Part shown: piece after piece, positions 8,016 to 17,309 of the stretch
How the letters are laid out: each line of letters begins with the position of its first letter
Numbering within the stretch: the stretch's first letter is position 1
From: Planctomycetota bacterium
GTDB taxonomy: Bacteria > Planctomycetota > Planctomycetia > Gemmatales > Gemmataceae
NCBI GenBank assembly: GCA_009920765.1
Contig: RFZJ01000007.1
Location: forward strand, 23,820-87,819
Length of the DNA stretch: 64,000 bases
Reading direction: 5' to 3'
Notes under the pieces: generated by a model
What the model was told of the DNA's origin: nothing
Databases searched by the model: none
The model's input: only the letters and a program-made list of their open reading frames with translations
Made by a program: the position numbers and the translations under genes

Positions 8016-9479
8016 TTATGCGTTATATGTGGAGCTTGAAACATCGCCACCACGGCCAGTCCAGTTGGTGTGAAAAAATTCACCCCTTGGTTTATCAGTT
8101 CGCTCGTAAGTGTGGGCGCCAAAATAATCACGCTGAGCTTGCAACAAATTGGCAGGTAATCGCGCTGTTCTATAGGAATCAAAAAATGACAAAGCAGTGC
8201 TCATTGCTGGTACTGGTATACCTTTTTTGATTGCCAGAGCAACAATGTTCCTCCAGCCCTTTTGAGAGCGTTTCATTTCTTTTTTAAAGTAGCTGTCAAG
8301 CAAAAGATTGCTAAGGCTTTTCTTTCGGTCGAATGCTTCTTTGATTTTCCCAAGGAACCTGCTGCGAATAATACAGCCACCTCTCCACATCAGGGCTATG
8401 CCGCCATAATTTAATTTCCAGCCATATTCCTTGGCTGCTGCTTGCATCAACATGTAGCCCTGTGCGTAGCTGACTATTTTGGAAGCATAAAGAGCGTCAT
8501 GGATGTTTTGGATAAGCTTTTCTTTCTTTCCTGAAATTTTAGGCTTGGGACCCTTGATTGCTTTTGCTGCTGTTGTTCTTTCGTCTTTTAAGGCGGACAC
8601 ACACCTTGCATAAACAGCTTCGGAGATCAGAGTTACAGGCATGGCAAGTTCTTGGGAATTAATGACAGTCCATTTACCCGTGCCTTTTTGGCCAGCAGCG
8701 TCTAAAATCTTTTCCACCATTGGTTGGCCATCAGAATCTTTGAAGTTAAGAATATCTCTTGTAATTTCGATTAGATAGGAATCAAGTTCGCCCTTGTTCC
8801 ATTCTTCAAAAACCTTATGCATTTCATCGTAGGAAAGTTCCAGGCCTTTATGCAAAATATCGTAGGCTTCACATATTAATTGCATGTCACCATATTCGAT
8901 TCCATTATGAACCATCTTAACATAGTGGCCTGCACCGCCCTCCCCCACCCAATCACAGCATGGTGTTCCATCTTCGACCTTGGCGGAAATATCTTGAAAG
9001 ATGGATTTCACATGTTTCCAAGCCTCAGGGCTACCTCCCGGCATAATGCTGGGGCCACGACGTGCACCCTCTTCACCGCCAGAAACTCCAGTACCAATAA
9101 ATAAAATCCCCTTTGATTCCAGATATTTGGTACGCCTAACGGTGTCGCCAAAAAGGGAATTCCCTCCATCAATGATGATGTCACCTTTTTCGAGATGGGG
9201 TAAAACTTGTTCGATAAAGTCATCAACAGCTTGACCAGCCTTGACTAACATCATGACTCGCCTTGGTTTTTTGAGAAGTTTGCACATTTCTTCAATGCTG
9301 TGAGCGCCTATTACTTTGGTTCCCTTGGCTTCTTTTGCAAGAAAATCGTCAACTTTGGAGGTGGTTCTGTTGTAAGCAACCACTGTGTAACCATGATCAT
9401 TCATGTTAAGAATTAGATTTTGGCCCATAACAGCCAATCCAATTAATGCGATATCGCCCTTGGGTTCAAAATTGCTCAT
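8016..9479 (-). CDS. gnd: 6-phosphogluconate dehydrogenase, decarboxylating
   Basis: Oxidises 6-phosphogluconate to ribulose 5-phosphate and CO2 with NADP+ in the pentose phosphate pathway. The N-terminal Rossmann domain shows GLAVMGQNLILNMNDHGY. The catalytic region has GVSGGEEGARRGPSIMPGG and VHNGIEYGDMQLICEAYDIL, followed by GTGKWTVINSQELAMPVT. The C-terminal tail (YERTDKPRGEFFHTNW) is the type that reaches into the partner active site. About 487 residues is the normal long form. An ATG 12 bases further upstream (9491) is in frame, but only 9479 has a GGA-type ribosome-binding site at proper spacing, so I prefer it. Confidence 0.94.
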   Translation of the reverse strand: MSNFEPKGDIALIGLAVMGQNLILNMNDHGYTVVAYNRTTSKVDDFLAKEAKGTKVIGAHSIEEMCKLLKKPRRVMMLVKAGQAVDDFIEQVLPHLEKGDIIIDGGNSLFGDTVRRTKYLESKGILFIGTGVSGGEEGARRGPSIMPGGSPEAWKHVKSIFQDISAKVEDGTPCCDWVGEGGAGHYVKMVHNGIEYGDMQLICEAYDILHKGLELSYDEMHKVFEEWNKGELDSYLIEITRDILNFKDSDGQPMVEKILDAAGQKGTGKWTVINSQELAMPVTLISEAVYARCVSALKDERTTAAKAIKGPKPKISGKKEKLIQNIHDALYASKIVSYAQGYMLMQAAAKEYGWKLNYGGIALMWRGGCIIRSRFLGKIKEAFDRKKSLSNLLLDSYFKKEMKRSQKGWRNIVALAIKKGIPVPAMSTALSFFDSYRTARLPANLLQAQRDYFGAHTYERTDKPRGEFFHTNWTGRGGDVSSSTYNA

Positions 9480-9704
9480 ATTTATTTCCATTAGAAAAGA
9501 GGTCTAACAATGTCATTTAATAATTTGAAGAAATGCCAAGCATTGCCAAATCTCAATGACCTATACAAGATAATCTAGGCATAATTTGCTCATCTGGCTA
9601 GGAAAACATGAGAATTGTAATGAAGAAGTTTTTACCGGTAAGCCACTGGCATGTTAGAATAATTGATTGACAAAATAATCAATATTAAAAAAAGGATATA
9701 AAAA

Positions 9705-10757
9705 ATGGCTTCAAGTATTTTTCCGATGGTTTCTCCTAAATTTGATCCTGCTCCCATATTTGAATTATTTCGCGGAAATTATGCAACCGAATTGCTTACA
9801 GCAGCAGTTAATCATTTTAATGTTTTTGAGGAAATAGCCCTAAAAAAAGTTGGATCTGACGATTTGAGAATCAAATTAGGTTTGGAAAGACGAGCTTGGA
9901 TTGTACTGATAACTGGATTGAAAGCTTTTGGGTTATTGTTGGAGACCAACGGGGTTCTTGAGCTTTCTGAAATTGCAAAATCTACGCTTTTAAAAGATTC
10001 AAGGCATAGTATTGCTGCATATATTGGTTTATCTGCACAAAATCCTGGTGTGCTGGAAATGGTGAACCGCCTAAGAGTTTCAACTCCTATTCATGCAGAT
10101 AAGCCTGATGTTGGCGCAGCTTTTATATTTCGTGAAGGCTTGGATTCCGCAATGGATAAAACAGAAAGTGCAATCAATCTTACTTTGTCTCTTTCTGGAA
10201 GAGCTATGAATGTCGCACCGGTTCTTGCAGAAAAACTTCCAATTCAAGAAAATAAAATGATCCTTGATGTTGGAGCAGGCAGTGGCCTTTATTCGATTGC
10301 ATTGCTTGAAAAGAACAAAGATTTAAATGCCATACTCTGGGATGGTGCAGAGGTTTTAAAAGTTGCGGATCAGTTTGTTAATCAAGCAGGGCTGGCCTCC
10401 AGGGTTAAAAATCTTCCCGGTGATATGTTTGCAGATCCAGTGCCTGCAGGGGTGGATGTTGTTTTGCTTTCAAATATTTTGCATGATTGGGATGAACCTG
10501 AATGTATAACCCTTGTCAACAAGCTTGTTGATGCTCTTCCCAAAGGCGGATTGCTTCTTGTGCATGATGTCTTTTTAAATGATGAGCTAGATGGACCCTT
10601 GGAGATTGCATTGTATTCTGCTGCTCTTTTCTCCTTGACTGAGGGAAGAGCTTATAGCAAAAAAGAATATCAGGCATGGTTAAATAAAGCAGGGATGACC
10701 TTGGTAAAAGTCATCCCTACACTGGCTCATTGTGGTGTAATGGTGTTTTCTAAATAA
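9705..10757 (+). CDS. SAM-dependent O-methyltransferase (hydroxyindole/caffeate type)
   Basis: A 350-residue methyltransferase of the two-domain O-methyltransferase family that includes acetylserotonin, caffeate and hydroxyneurosporene methyltransferases. An N-terminal winged-helix dimerisation domain (residues about 15-110) is followed by the Rossmann domain with SAM motif LDVGAGSGLYSIAL at about 185-198. LPGDMF and the catalytic-region signature LLSNILHDWDEPECI, which carries the general-base histidine, come next. An AAAGGA ribosome-binding site sits 8 bases before the ATG. It stands alone, so the substrate cannot be told from context. Possibilities are a quinone, carotenoid or other phenolic-like metabolite. 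Confidence 0.8.
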   Translation: MASSIFPMVSPKFDPAPIFELFRGNYATELLTAAVNHFNVFEEIALKKVGSDDLRIKLGLERRAWIVLITGLKAFGLLLETNGVLELSEIAKSTLLKDSRHSIAAYIGLSAQNPGVLEMVNRLRVSTPIHADKPDVGAAFIFREGLDSAMDKTESAINLTLSLSGRAMNVAPVLAEKLPIQENKMILDVGAGSGLYSIALLEKNKDLNAILWDGAEVLKVADQFVNQAGLASRVKNLPGDMFADPVPAGVDVVLLSNILHDWDEPECITLVNKLVDALPKGGLLLVHDVFLNDELDGPLEIALYSAALFSLTEGRAYSKKEYQAWLNKAGMTLVKVIPTLAHCGVMVFSK

Positions 10758-10768
10758 GAAATAAGTTA

Positions 10769-11650
10769 TTAGACGCCCATAACATTATAACCGCAATCTA
10801 CGTATAAAACCTGCCCGGTAATAGCAGAAGCCAAAGGACTGCATAAAAATGCCGTGGCATTACCGACTTCATCTGCTTCGATAGGCCGTGGCAATGGGGA
10901 TCTGCTGGTGGCATGATCGATCATTTGGCCGATATCGCCAATAGCTTTTGCAGCTCTGGAGGCATAGGGGCCTGCGGAAATAATATTCACCCTGATTCCT
11001 TTTGGCCCGAGATTGCTTGCCAATTGTTTAGCATCAATTTGCAAAGCAGATTTTGCAGTAGACATGCCACCACCGTAATGCGGGACCACCCTTTCGCCAC
11101 CGATATACGAAAGGCCAACCACGCTTGCTCCCCCAGGTCTGTTTTCCATCAAAGGTAGTGCAGCTCGGCTGAGGGCAGTAAGGGAATAAGCACTAACACT
11201 TAGGGCTGTGAGATAAGCAGCTCTGGAAGTGCTAATTGCCGGATTTTTTATTTCAGGACTGAATGCAACAGCATGGATAAGAATATCGACACTTTTGACT
11301 TGTTGGGAAAGGGAATCGATCATGCCTTTGATTGAAAAATCGCCATGCTTTGCAAAGCGTTTGTCTGTCTTGGTTTTTTCGTCCACATCATCCATGGTGT
11401 CAAAACCGACATCACAAGGGAGGATCTTTTCGATTTTCATGCTTCCTTGAGCATAGGGAAGAATTCGACTTTCTGCGTCAGCTTCACGCTCCATAATACT
11501 TTCAACAATACCAACCAGCCTGGGGTGGACAGCAAAATATAGTGATGCGCCAGCAGCTTGCAAAGTTTTTGCAATATGCCATGCGAACCCAACATTATCA
11601 CCTACCCCAGTAACAAGCGCCACTTTACCTTTTAAATCAATAGGAATCAT
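10769..11650 (-). CDS. fabI: Enoyl-[acyl-carrier-protein] reductase, plant/chlamydia type
   Basis: Reduces trans-2-enoyl-ACP in the last step of each type II fatty-acid elongation cycle with NADH. It is an SDR fold with ALVTGVGDNVGFAW for the cofactor. The active site is Tyr182, Tyr192 and Lys200 in SYIGGERVVPHYGGGMSTAK. The Tyr-x7-Lys spacing and the GGGMS sequence match plant, apicomplexan and chlamydial reductases. E. coli FabI has Tyr-x6-Lys. At 293 residues it is about 30 longer than E. coli FabI, with the extra residues around positions 55-105, as in the plant enzymes. A strong AGGAG site lies 5 bases before the ATG. It is a lone gene. Confidence 0.92.
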   Translation of the reverse strand: MIPIDLKGKVALVTGVGDNVGFAWHIAKTLQAAGASLYFAVHPRLVGIVESIMEREADAESRILPYAQGSMKIEKILPCDVGFDTMDDVDEKTKTDKRFAKHGDFSIKGMIDSLSQQVKSVDILIHAVAFSPEIKNPAISTSRAAYLTALSVSAYSLTALSRAALPLMENRPGGASVVGLSYIGGERVVPHYGGGMSTAKSALQIDAKQLASNLGPKGIRVNIISAGPYASRAAKAIGDIGQMIDHATSRSPLPRPIEADEVGNATAFLCSPLASAITGQVLYVDCGYNVMGV

Positions 11651-11703
11651 GAGAGCTCCTGCAAACTCGAACCATTCAAAAGTAAGGGAAAGTAATCAGA
11701 AAA

Positions 11704-14016
11704 TCACCTTTTGAAGGTCGAACCAGTTTGGCGAATTCTGTTACCAGAATCACTAGATCCAGATGTAAGTTGAATAATCGCCTGATCGGCTTCCATTCGA
11801 ACTCTTGGATCCAAGTCCGTTTTCTTTTCGTTGATCACTTCCAACACTTCTATACTATTGATTTTCATGCGAGTAAGCGAGCGTATACAGGCTGCTCTTA
11901 CCATTGGGGCTGGATCTTCCTTAACTGCGGTTGCCAAAGCCTGTACTGCCAGGTTTATGGATCCCCCTCGGATTTTAGAAAGTTGATCTGCAGCATATTC
12001 CCTTTGGGAAGGTTGGTTTGCGTTTTTCAGCATCACAATATTTTCCATCAGAAATGTATCTGCAGGAATTATTGATGTTTCTGGTTGAATGTAAGCCATC
12101 ATATTTGCAGGCATTTGGCCTGAACTTGCACTTTGAAACATAGGATTATTTGAACTTACTCCAGAAGGGGCAATTCCCTGGGCGGGCATTTCACCACCTT
12201 TTGGTATTGGTGGATTAAATGCATTCTGCATTACAACTGTTGATTCAACATCTGAGGGAATAGGCCGTTGATTTGGAACCGGAGTGAAGGCGTTTGCCAT
12301 TCCTTGAGTAGGGTAAACTGTGCCAGCCATTATCCTGGGTGGATTGCTTGGATAAAGTTGTGGAGCCTGAGGAGGAGTAAATATTTGAGATGTTGGTGGG
12401 GCACCCATAGGTTGGCCATTGGGCATGTAAGGAACGAATCTTATAGGAGGTGCACCAGCAGCTAATACTGAACCATTGCCTGGAGGTGCTTTTTCCTCAG
12501 TTTGGGTAACTGCATTAGGTTTTGCCCAGAATCCATAAATCCGTCCCATGGTGCGGTCAAGAAAATCAGGATTTTTAGGAGCTGTGGGTTCTTTCTTTTT
12601 GGAAAGAACCAATTTTGATTGTCGGGGTTCTTTGATAACAACGATTGGATGGCTAGCAGTTTTTTCTAAAGGTTCTGTGACAATTTTTGGGGCATTTTTA
12701 GCTTTGGCAACTGGTGTGGTATTAGGAATTTGTTTCGGGGTCACCTTTATAGTATCTGTAGAAGTTTCCTTAGTTGGAATTTTTGGAGTAACTTTTGGTG
12801 GGGAATTTTCGGCGAGTTCAGCATTTGTTTTAGGTGCTGCGCCTCCAGAAACAATTGCTTCTACTTCTTTATTCGAACTTTCTCTTCCAACAGCTTTGAC
12901 AGCCTTCTTGGCTATCTTTTCTTCTAACTTTGGGTGCAAATAGTCAACACTTTTAAGTGGATCAGGTTTGGTTCGATCTGCGTGCGGAAGCTCAGTCTCT
13001 GTGGGTTGGTTTTTTGTAATGTTGGTTTTTTCCTGTGACAAATCCATTTTGCCCCATGATTTTCGCCAATCTTGAGGTTTAGGTTGTTCGATCTCAGGCT
13101 TTTTTGTTTCACTTGGAATAGAGTTGATAGCTTCAATGGATTTATTTACCACAGTTGGATTTTTAATATCTGTAACTTTCGAATCACTTTTATTGCCAGC
13201 AGCATTAATGCTAGCAGGATTCATTTGTTTTTCTGAACTCGATGAATCTACAGTATTACCGTTTGACTTGCCAATTAAAGGCGGTTTAGTTGGGAGTTCC
13301 TTAATGGATATTATTTTTTCTGGTCCAGCGCTGGTCGTGGTTACGAGATTTTTTTCTTCTTTAAGAATAATAACTTTTTCTGTACTGGGCTGTGCTGTTT
13401 TTGCCGCAAATAATTTCTTGCTTTTTTCTGGTACGACAACAACTTTGTCGGCCCCTGGTGCTGGAATAGTTATGAATTCTGTAGTTGATGGTTTTTCATT
13501 TGGGCTGGCAACTGTGGGTGCACCTTCTTTTTTAATAGTTGCAGTTTCGGTTTTTGAAGGTTTATTATCTTTTTGGATTGCTGTTTGCATTGGTACGGTT
13601 GTTGAATTATTGATGGCAGTTTTGGCCTCAACTTTTACCGGTTCTTTTTGTGCTGGAGTTGCTTTTGCGGTGTTATATTCAGGAGGAGCAGGTGAATTCG
13701 GTGGCGGGGTATTGGCATCTACCCAGTGGTAATTAATGGTTGAGTTTTTTTCTTTAGAAGAGGAGGCATTTTGAACGATGGTGATTTTTCCCCCTGTTTC
13801 AAGTGCTTCTACCAAGTAGCATTGTTGTCCGGTTTTACTTGTCCAAGCTAAAATTAGCTTGCATTTAATTGGAGCTTTACCTTTTTCATTTACTGTTAAA
13901 AACCTGTCTTTAGGTTTTTGTATTTCGTTGTTAACAGGGGCTTCAGAATAAGCCAATCCAATGGTGGTTCCAGTGAACGCCAATAGCAATGAGCTTAGCC
14001 ATAATTTGCGTAACAT
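11704..14016 (-). CDS. Secreted low-complexity protein with C-terminal HEAT-like repeats
   Basis: A 770-residue exported protein of unknown function. It has a clear signal peptide (KLWLSSLLLAFTGTTIGLAYS). A short folded region follows (about 30-105), and then several hundred residues rich in Lys, Thr, Pro, Ser and Glu, which are probably disordered and extend through the periplasm or cell wall. A Pro/Gly/Asn/Gln-rich stretch (about 500-640) comes next. The final hundred residues form two or three HEAT-like helical repeats (YAADQLSKIRGGS, VQALATAVKEDPAPMVRAAC, VRMEADQAIIQL). It lies just downstream of the ExbB/ExbD operon on the same strand, but a strong terminator separates them. A structural or scaffold role is only a guess. 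Confidence 0.7.
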   Translation of the reverse strand: MLRKLWLSSLLLAFTGTTIGLAYSEAPVNNEIQKPKDRFLTVNEKGKAPIKCKLILAWTSKTGQQCYLVEALETGGKITIVQNASSSKEKNSTINYHWVDANTPPPNSPAPPEYNTAKATPAQKEPVKVEAKTAINNSTTVPMQTAIQKDNKPSKTETATIKKEGAPTVASPNEKPSTTEFITIPAPGADKVVVVPEKSKKLFAAKTAQPSTEKVIILKEEKNLVTTTSAGPEKIISIKELPTKPPLIGKSNGNTVDSSSSEKQMNPASINAAGNKSDSKVTDIKNPTVVNKSIEAINSIPSETKKPEIEQPKPQDWRKSWGKMDLSQEKTNITKNQPTETELPHADRTKPDPLKSVDYLHPKLEEKIAKKAVKAVGRESSNKEVEAIVSGGAAPKTNAELAENSPPKVTPKIPTKETSTDTIKVTPKQIPNTTPVAKAKNAPKIVTEPLEKTASHPIVVIKEPRQSKLVLSKKKEPTAPKNPDFLDRTMGRIYGFWAKPNAVTQTEEKAPPGNGSVLAAGAPPIRFVPYMPNGQPMGAPPTSQIFTPPQAPQLYPSNPPRIMAGTVYPTQGMANAFTPVPNQRPIPSDVESTVVMQNAFNPPIPKGGEMPAQGIAPSGVSSNNPMFQSASSGQMPANMMAYIQPETSIIPADTFLMENIVMLKNANQPSQREYAADQLSKIRGGSINLAVQALATAVKEDPAPMVRAACIRSLTRMKINSIEVLEVINEKKTDLDPRVRMEADQAIIQLTSGSSDSGNRIRQTGSTFKR

Positions 14017-14157
14017 GATCTAATCCCCCAGCATAGTGTTAATTCTATGCCAATAAATGTTAGGTATACTGTTCTATTTATCGGTAATGCAGGAGATTAG
14101 CTTGAAAGGGAATTTGACGAAAAAACCTAATATTCAGGCAGCTACGTAAAATAGAAA

Positions 14158-14184
14158 GGGTCAGTTGGCAAAACCAACTGACCC
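14158..14184 (-). terminator. Strong rho-independent terminator after the Exb operon
   Basis: A perfect 11-bp stem (GGGTCAGTTGG / CCAACTGACCC) with a 5-base loop. Read on the minus strand it is followed at once by TTTCTATTTT. It begins 27 bases after the stop of the TonB-like gene, so it closes the exbB-exbD-exbD-unknown-tonB-like transcription unit and separates it from the downstream 770-residue gene. Confidence 0.85.
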
Positions 14185-14210
14185 TAGGTAGTTTAGGAGA
14201 CAGGGGGAGA

Positions 14211-16031
14211 CTATTTGGCCCCACCCATTTCGCGTCGATATAAAGGTAAATGCCTGTAGTAAACTTCCATGGTAAGAAGGGCCATAGATGTAGCCATTAT
14301 CCTACCACCCGCATCAGCATGGGCTCCAAGTGCATCCCAGCTTCCCGAGAGCATGATTTTTTTAGGATCTGCACCTTGGATTTGCTTGCCAATTAAAATA
14401 TCACGTACACCGTTTTTACGAACTCCACCAACTTCGGGGCCCAAGTTCCAAAAGTCCCAAGCTTCGCCGCCCATATGATGCATAACCTGAGTTGCATAAT
14501 AAATTTGGTACATGTTGTAATTAGCTGGACTAACGCCTGGGTGAATCTTTTTCATAATCTCAACGCCTTTTAAAAGGCCAGGATTTCTAGGGTTAACACC
14601 CATGTACTGTCTACAAAGCATCCCAATAGCGGTCATCGCAGGTGCTGCGCCAGGATCAGTGTAGCCATAACCTCCAGATTTTGGATCGTGAACACCATCA
14701 AGGTATTTTTCAACCATTTTATAACGTTCGGTAGGGACTTTAAGACCAGCCATTTGGCCGCTTTTTAATGCCATGGTGCACCAACCAGTTACTGAGGTGT
14801 CGCCTGGTTGTTTAGGGCCATAGCGCCAGCCGCCACCATCATGTTGAGCATAAATTAAATAATCTAATGCTTTTTGGGCAGAAATTTTGACCAGGGGATC
14901 ACTTGTCATGCCATAAGCTTCGCACATGGCGATGGTGGCTAATGGGTGGGAGTAAAGACCACCACCATAATTGCCATCTTTGCCTTGTTTTTTTATAAGA
15001 AAGTTAATGCCACCCATGACAGTTTTGCTGTAGTCTTCCTGAGATTTTTTACCCGAGGGCTTGTGGGTTATACCCGCAGCAAGGAAGGGTAATAAACCAA
15101 ATCCTGTTGCTGCGATATCGTTATTTTGCGCCTTTTCCCCGGTATTGTGTTTGATTATTTTCGAGGCGGGATTTCCGATGGGTGCGGTGCGATAATGATC
15201 ACCGTATTTATCAAGTGACCAATGGCCATCATCGGCTTGGTGTAAAGCAAAAAACTTAAGGCCTCGAGCTACTGCAGCTTCAGAAAGGGCATTACCACCC
15301 CCTTCGTTGAGGAGTTTTTCTCGGGTTGCCCCGCTACGGCCTGCAATCCCGCCAGGGGCATAAATCCCACCCATGCCACCAATAGAACCAACATTGCTTC
15401 CAAGGCCGGAAACATCTAATGATGGGGCAGCACCAGTACCACCACCAAAGCCTGGAGGTGGTGGAACATTTGATGCAACGGTTTCGGGCGAATTTGGAAT
15501 ACCAACAGATTGAGATGGATCTTCAGGGCCGGGAACGCTCATTTCGTCTTTGCGATCCACATTGTACTGGGTCGGCACTTCAATGTCGTTGCCTATATCC
15601 GTTACTGTTAGATCTGGTTCTGGTTCAGATTCCTCAATTTTTGTGGGCTCATCGAGCTTTGCAGCTTGCACCGGAGCACTTTCGAAAGGAATAAGCATGA
15701 TCAAGAGAATGAGCAAACCGTGCATTGCAGCACTAACAACACCAGCGCCCAGCGCCCAAGCAATGTTAGCATAACCACCTTTGTCTTGAATCGTTTCGGA
15801 AAGCTCAAGACGCCCAGCTTGGTGTCCAATTCCTGCAAATACTGCCAAACCCATCGCTGGTTTGGTTGCTGCAACAATAGGAGTTGCACCTTCTAGCAGT
15901 ACGGAAGTGACATCAATACCCCTGTCGCGGGCGATCATTTCCGCATTTTTTTCACTTTGGGCGACAATCTTAGATTCAATCGGCTTTCCCGTACCCTTGA
16001 TCGTGCCTTTGACAATATAGTTTTGCGACAT
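14211..16031 (-). CDS. TonB-like energy transducer with terpene-cyclase-fold (squalene oxidase repeat) periplasmic domain
   Basis: A 606-residue protein, last gene of an ExbB/ExbD operon. Residues 1-50 form a small cytoplasmic domain (MSQNYIVKGTIKGTGKPIES) resembling GspF-type N-terminal modules. A single transmembrane helix spans about 88-115 and contains Ser100 and His104 (VVSAAMHGLL), the same Ser-x3-His arrangement that TonB uses to couple to ExbB/ExbD. A Pro/Glu-rich then Gly-rich linker follows to about residue 240. The rest (about 245-600) is an alpha/alpha-barrel of the prenyltransferase/squalene-oxidase-repeat type with QW-like motifs FFALHQADDGHW, FLIKKQGKDGNYGG and LIYAQHDGGGWRYG. 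The cyclase DxDD acid motif is absent, so terpene cyclisation is unlikely and a binding or mechanical role is more plausible. The fold call is firm; the TonB-like role is my inference. Confidence 0.8.
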   Translation of the reverse strand: MSQNYIVKGTIKGTGKPIESKIVAQSEKNAEMIARDRGIDVTSVLLEGATPIVAATKPAMGLAVFAGIGHQAGRLELSETIQDKGGYANIAWALGAGVVSAAMHGLLILLIMLIPFESAPVQAAKLDEPTKIEESEPEPDLTVTDIGNDIEVPTQYNVDRKDEMSVPGPEDPSQSVGIPNSPETVASNVPPPPGFGGGTGAAPSLDVSGLGSNVGSIGGMGGIYAPGGIAGRSGATREKLLNEGGGNALSEAAVARGLKFFALHQADDGHWSLDKYGDHYRTAPIGNPASKIIKHNTGEKAQNNDIAATGFGLLPFLAAGITHKPSGKKSQEDYSKTVMGGINFLIKKQGKDGNYGGGLYSHPLATIAMCEAYGMTSDPLVKISAQKALDYLIYAQHDGGGWRYGPKQPGDTSVTGWCTMALKSGQMAGLKVPTERYKMVEKYLDGVHDPKSGGYGYTDPGAAPAMTAIGMLCRQYMGVNPRNPGLLKGVEIMKKIHPGVSPANYNMYQIYYATQVMHHMGGEAWDFWNLGPEVGGVRKNGVRDILIGKQIQGADPKKIMLSGSWDALGAHADAGGRIMATSMALLTMEVYYRHLPLYRREMGGAK

Positions 16032-16091
16032 GAATAACTCTCCTGAAATTTATTGATACTTTATTATTGCATGTATGCTTTAGGAAATCAA

Positions 16092-17291
16092 TCAAATCCT
16101 ATAGCTGGGAAAGTTTGAATTTCCAGAATCGTTTTCTGTTAACTTAGACGCAGAAATCTCAATTTGGTTCCCGTTAAATGCAGAATAATCTTTGAAAATT
16201 GGGTCGACTTCTATGTGTCGGTTTCTTAATCGGTTTGTAGTCTTCTGATCGCCACGCAAAAACCAGATAATTAATGCAATAATTCCTGTAAGAACCACCA
16301 ACGAAGCTACGGTAAACAAAGGCAACAGCCCTTTTGCCCAAGTTGACCCTTCTTCATAAGATTCGATCGACCCCCTTTTGACATTCAAGGTTTTTCCAAT
16401 GACTAAAGGCGTATCTTTCCAAGGGTTTTCACTACCACTATTAGCTGTTTTGTAGCGATATTTTTTGAAAAAGTAGCCTTGAAATTCAATCAGAAAATCA
16501 TCCTTTTCAAAAGGTTGAATGTTGTTAGGCAATTCCGTGAATAGGATACAGACAGGGTTAGGCCCATACATCTCTTGAAAGACCCAGCCTTCGTAAAGTT
16601 CGGATACACCAACATTAAGCAATGCCGCAGGGGGAGTTATCTTTCTAAGGCGCCTAAGCCTTCCTTTGATCTCAACAACCTCGCCTCGATTTGTTTTAGG
16701 TTTGGTCATTAAATCAGAGAAAGTAAGTTCTTTTCGGGCGGATTGTGTGAAGGCCAAGGCAGAGGTTTGGTACGCCATCAGCACAAATTCACAATAGGCT
16801 GAAGCTTCAAGATCATCGATTGACGGTCCCAATAGGGGTTTCTCGTCTTTGATCCGTTCTAAAAATTCTTCTGGAATCGGTCGGACAACATCTGAATTAA
16901 TCAAAGACCAAAAATCTTCTTCGTCACCAATTTTTAATATTCCGATAGTTTCAATTCCTGACATTGCAGACCCAGCGGGCAAAAATAGTAATCCACAAGT
17001 TGCAAATAGGGATTTGTCTCTTCTGGAAGAAAGAGGTGTGCTAAAAGACCATAAATTGAAACCAGAATCGTCCCCACTAACCAAGGTAGAAAGAGAACTT
17101 AGTATTCCTACCCCAGAGTTTGTTCCTGAACCGATACAAAGGGTTGCTAAATAACTCTGCTCAGGTTGAAATAATTGGAATAAAGGAACGGTATCAATAT
17201 CTTGTGCAATTGCTTTATTGGTTGAAAAGAGGAAGGCTAAAAATAGAAGAACCGATGCAATAGATTTACAAATGTTATTATATTTGGCCAT
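16092..17291 (-). CDS. Signal-peptide protein with C-terminal membrane anchor, unknown subunit of Exb operon
   Basis: A 399-residue protein I do not recognise. It has an N-terminal signal peptide (SIASVLLFLAFLFSTNKAIA), a periplasmic body of about 300 residues, and one hydrophobic helix near residue 335 (LFTVASLVVLTGIIALIIWF) followed by a basic cytoplasmic tail. It is therefore a type I membrane protein facing the periplasm. Within the body, a segment from about 190 on (GEVVEIKGRLRRLRKI, then VCILFTELPNNI and FLIEFQGYFFKKYRY) looks like paired beta-barrel, OB-like elements. That is only an impression. It starts 18 bases after the second exbD and ends 60 bases before the TonB-like gene, so it belongs to the same operon and probably to the same envelope complex. 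Confidence 0.7.
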   Translation of the reverse strand: MAKYNNICKSIASVLLFLAFLFSTNKAIAQDIDTVPLFQLFQPEQSYLATLCIGSGTNSGVGILSSLSTLVSGDDSGFNLWSFSTPLSSRRDKSLFATCGLLFLPAGSAMSGIETIGILKIGDEEDFWSLINSDVVRPIPEEFLERIKDEKPLLGPSIDDLEASAYCEFVLMAYQTSALAFTQSARKELTFSDLMTKPKTNRGEVVEIKGRLRRLRKITPPAALLNVGVSELYEGWVFQEMYGPNPVCILFTELPNNIQPFEKDDFLIEFQGYFFKKYRYKTANSGSENPWKDTPLVIGKTLNVKRGSIESYEEGSTWAKGLLPLFTVASLVVLTGIIALIIWFLRGDQKTTNRLRNRHIEVDPIFKDYSAFNGNQIEISASKLTENDSGNSNFPSYRI

Positions 17292-17309
17292 CTTTCATGC
17301 TCGGAACAG

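Noticed and set aside
13124..13732. A 202-codon open frame antisense to the secreted low-complexity gene
   Set aside because: It mirrors a repetitive, biased coding region, its translation shows no domain, and the opposite strand has a signal peptide and HEAT repeats. The same applies to the 192-codon antisense frame at 665-1243.
14211..16031. A true squalene-hopene or terpene cyclase
   Set aside because: The DxDD acid motif is absent, the domain sits behind a TonB-like helix and linker, and no isoprenoid genes are near.
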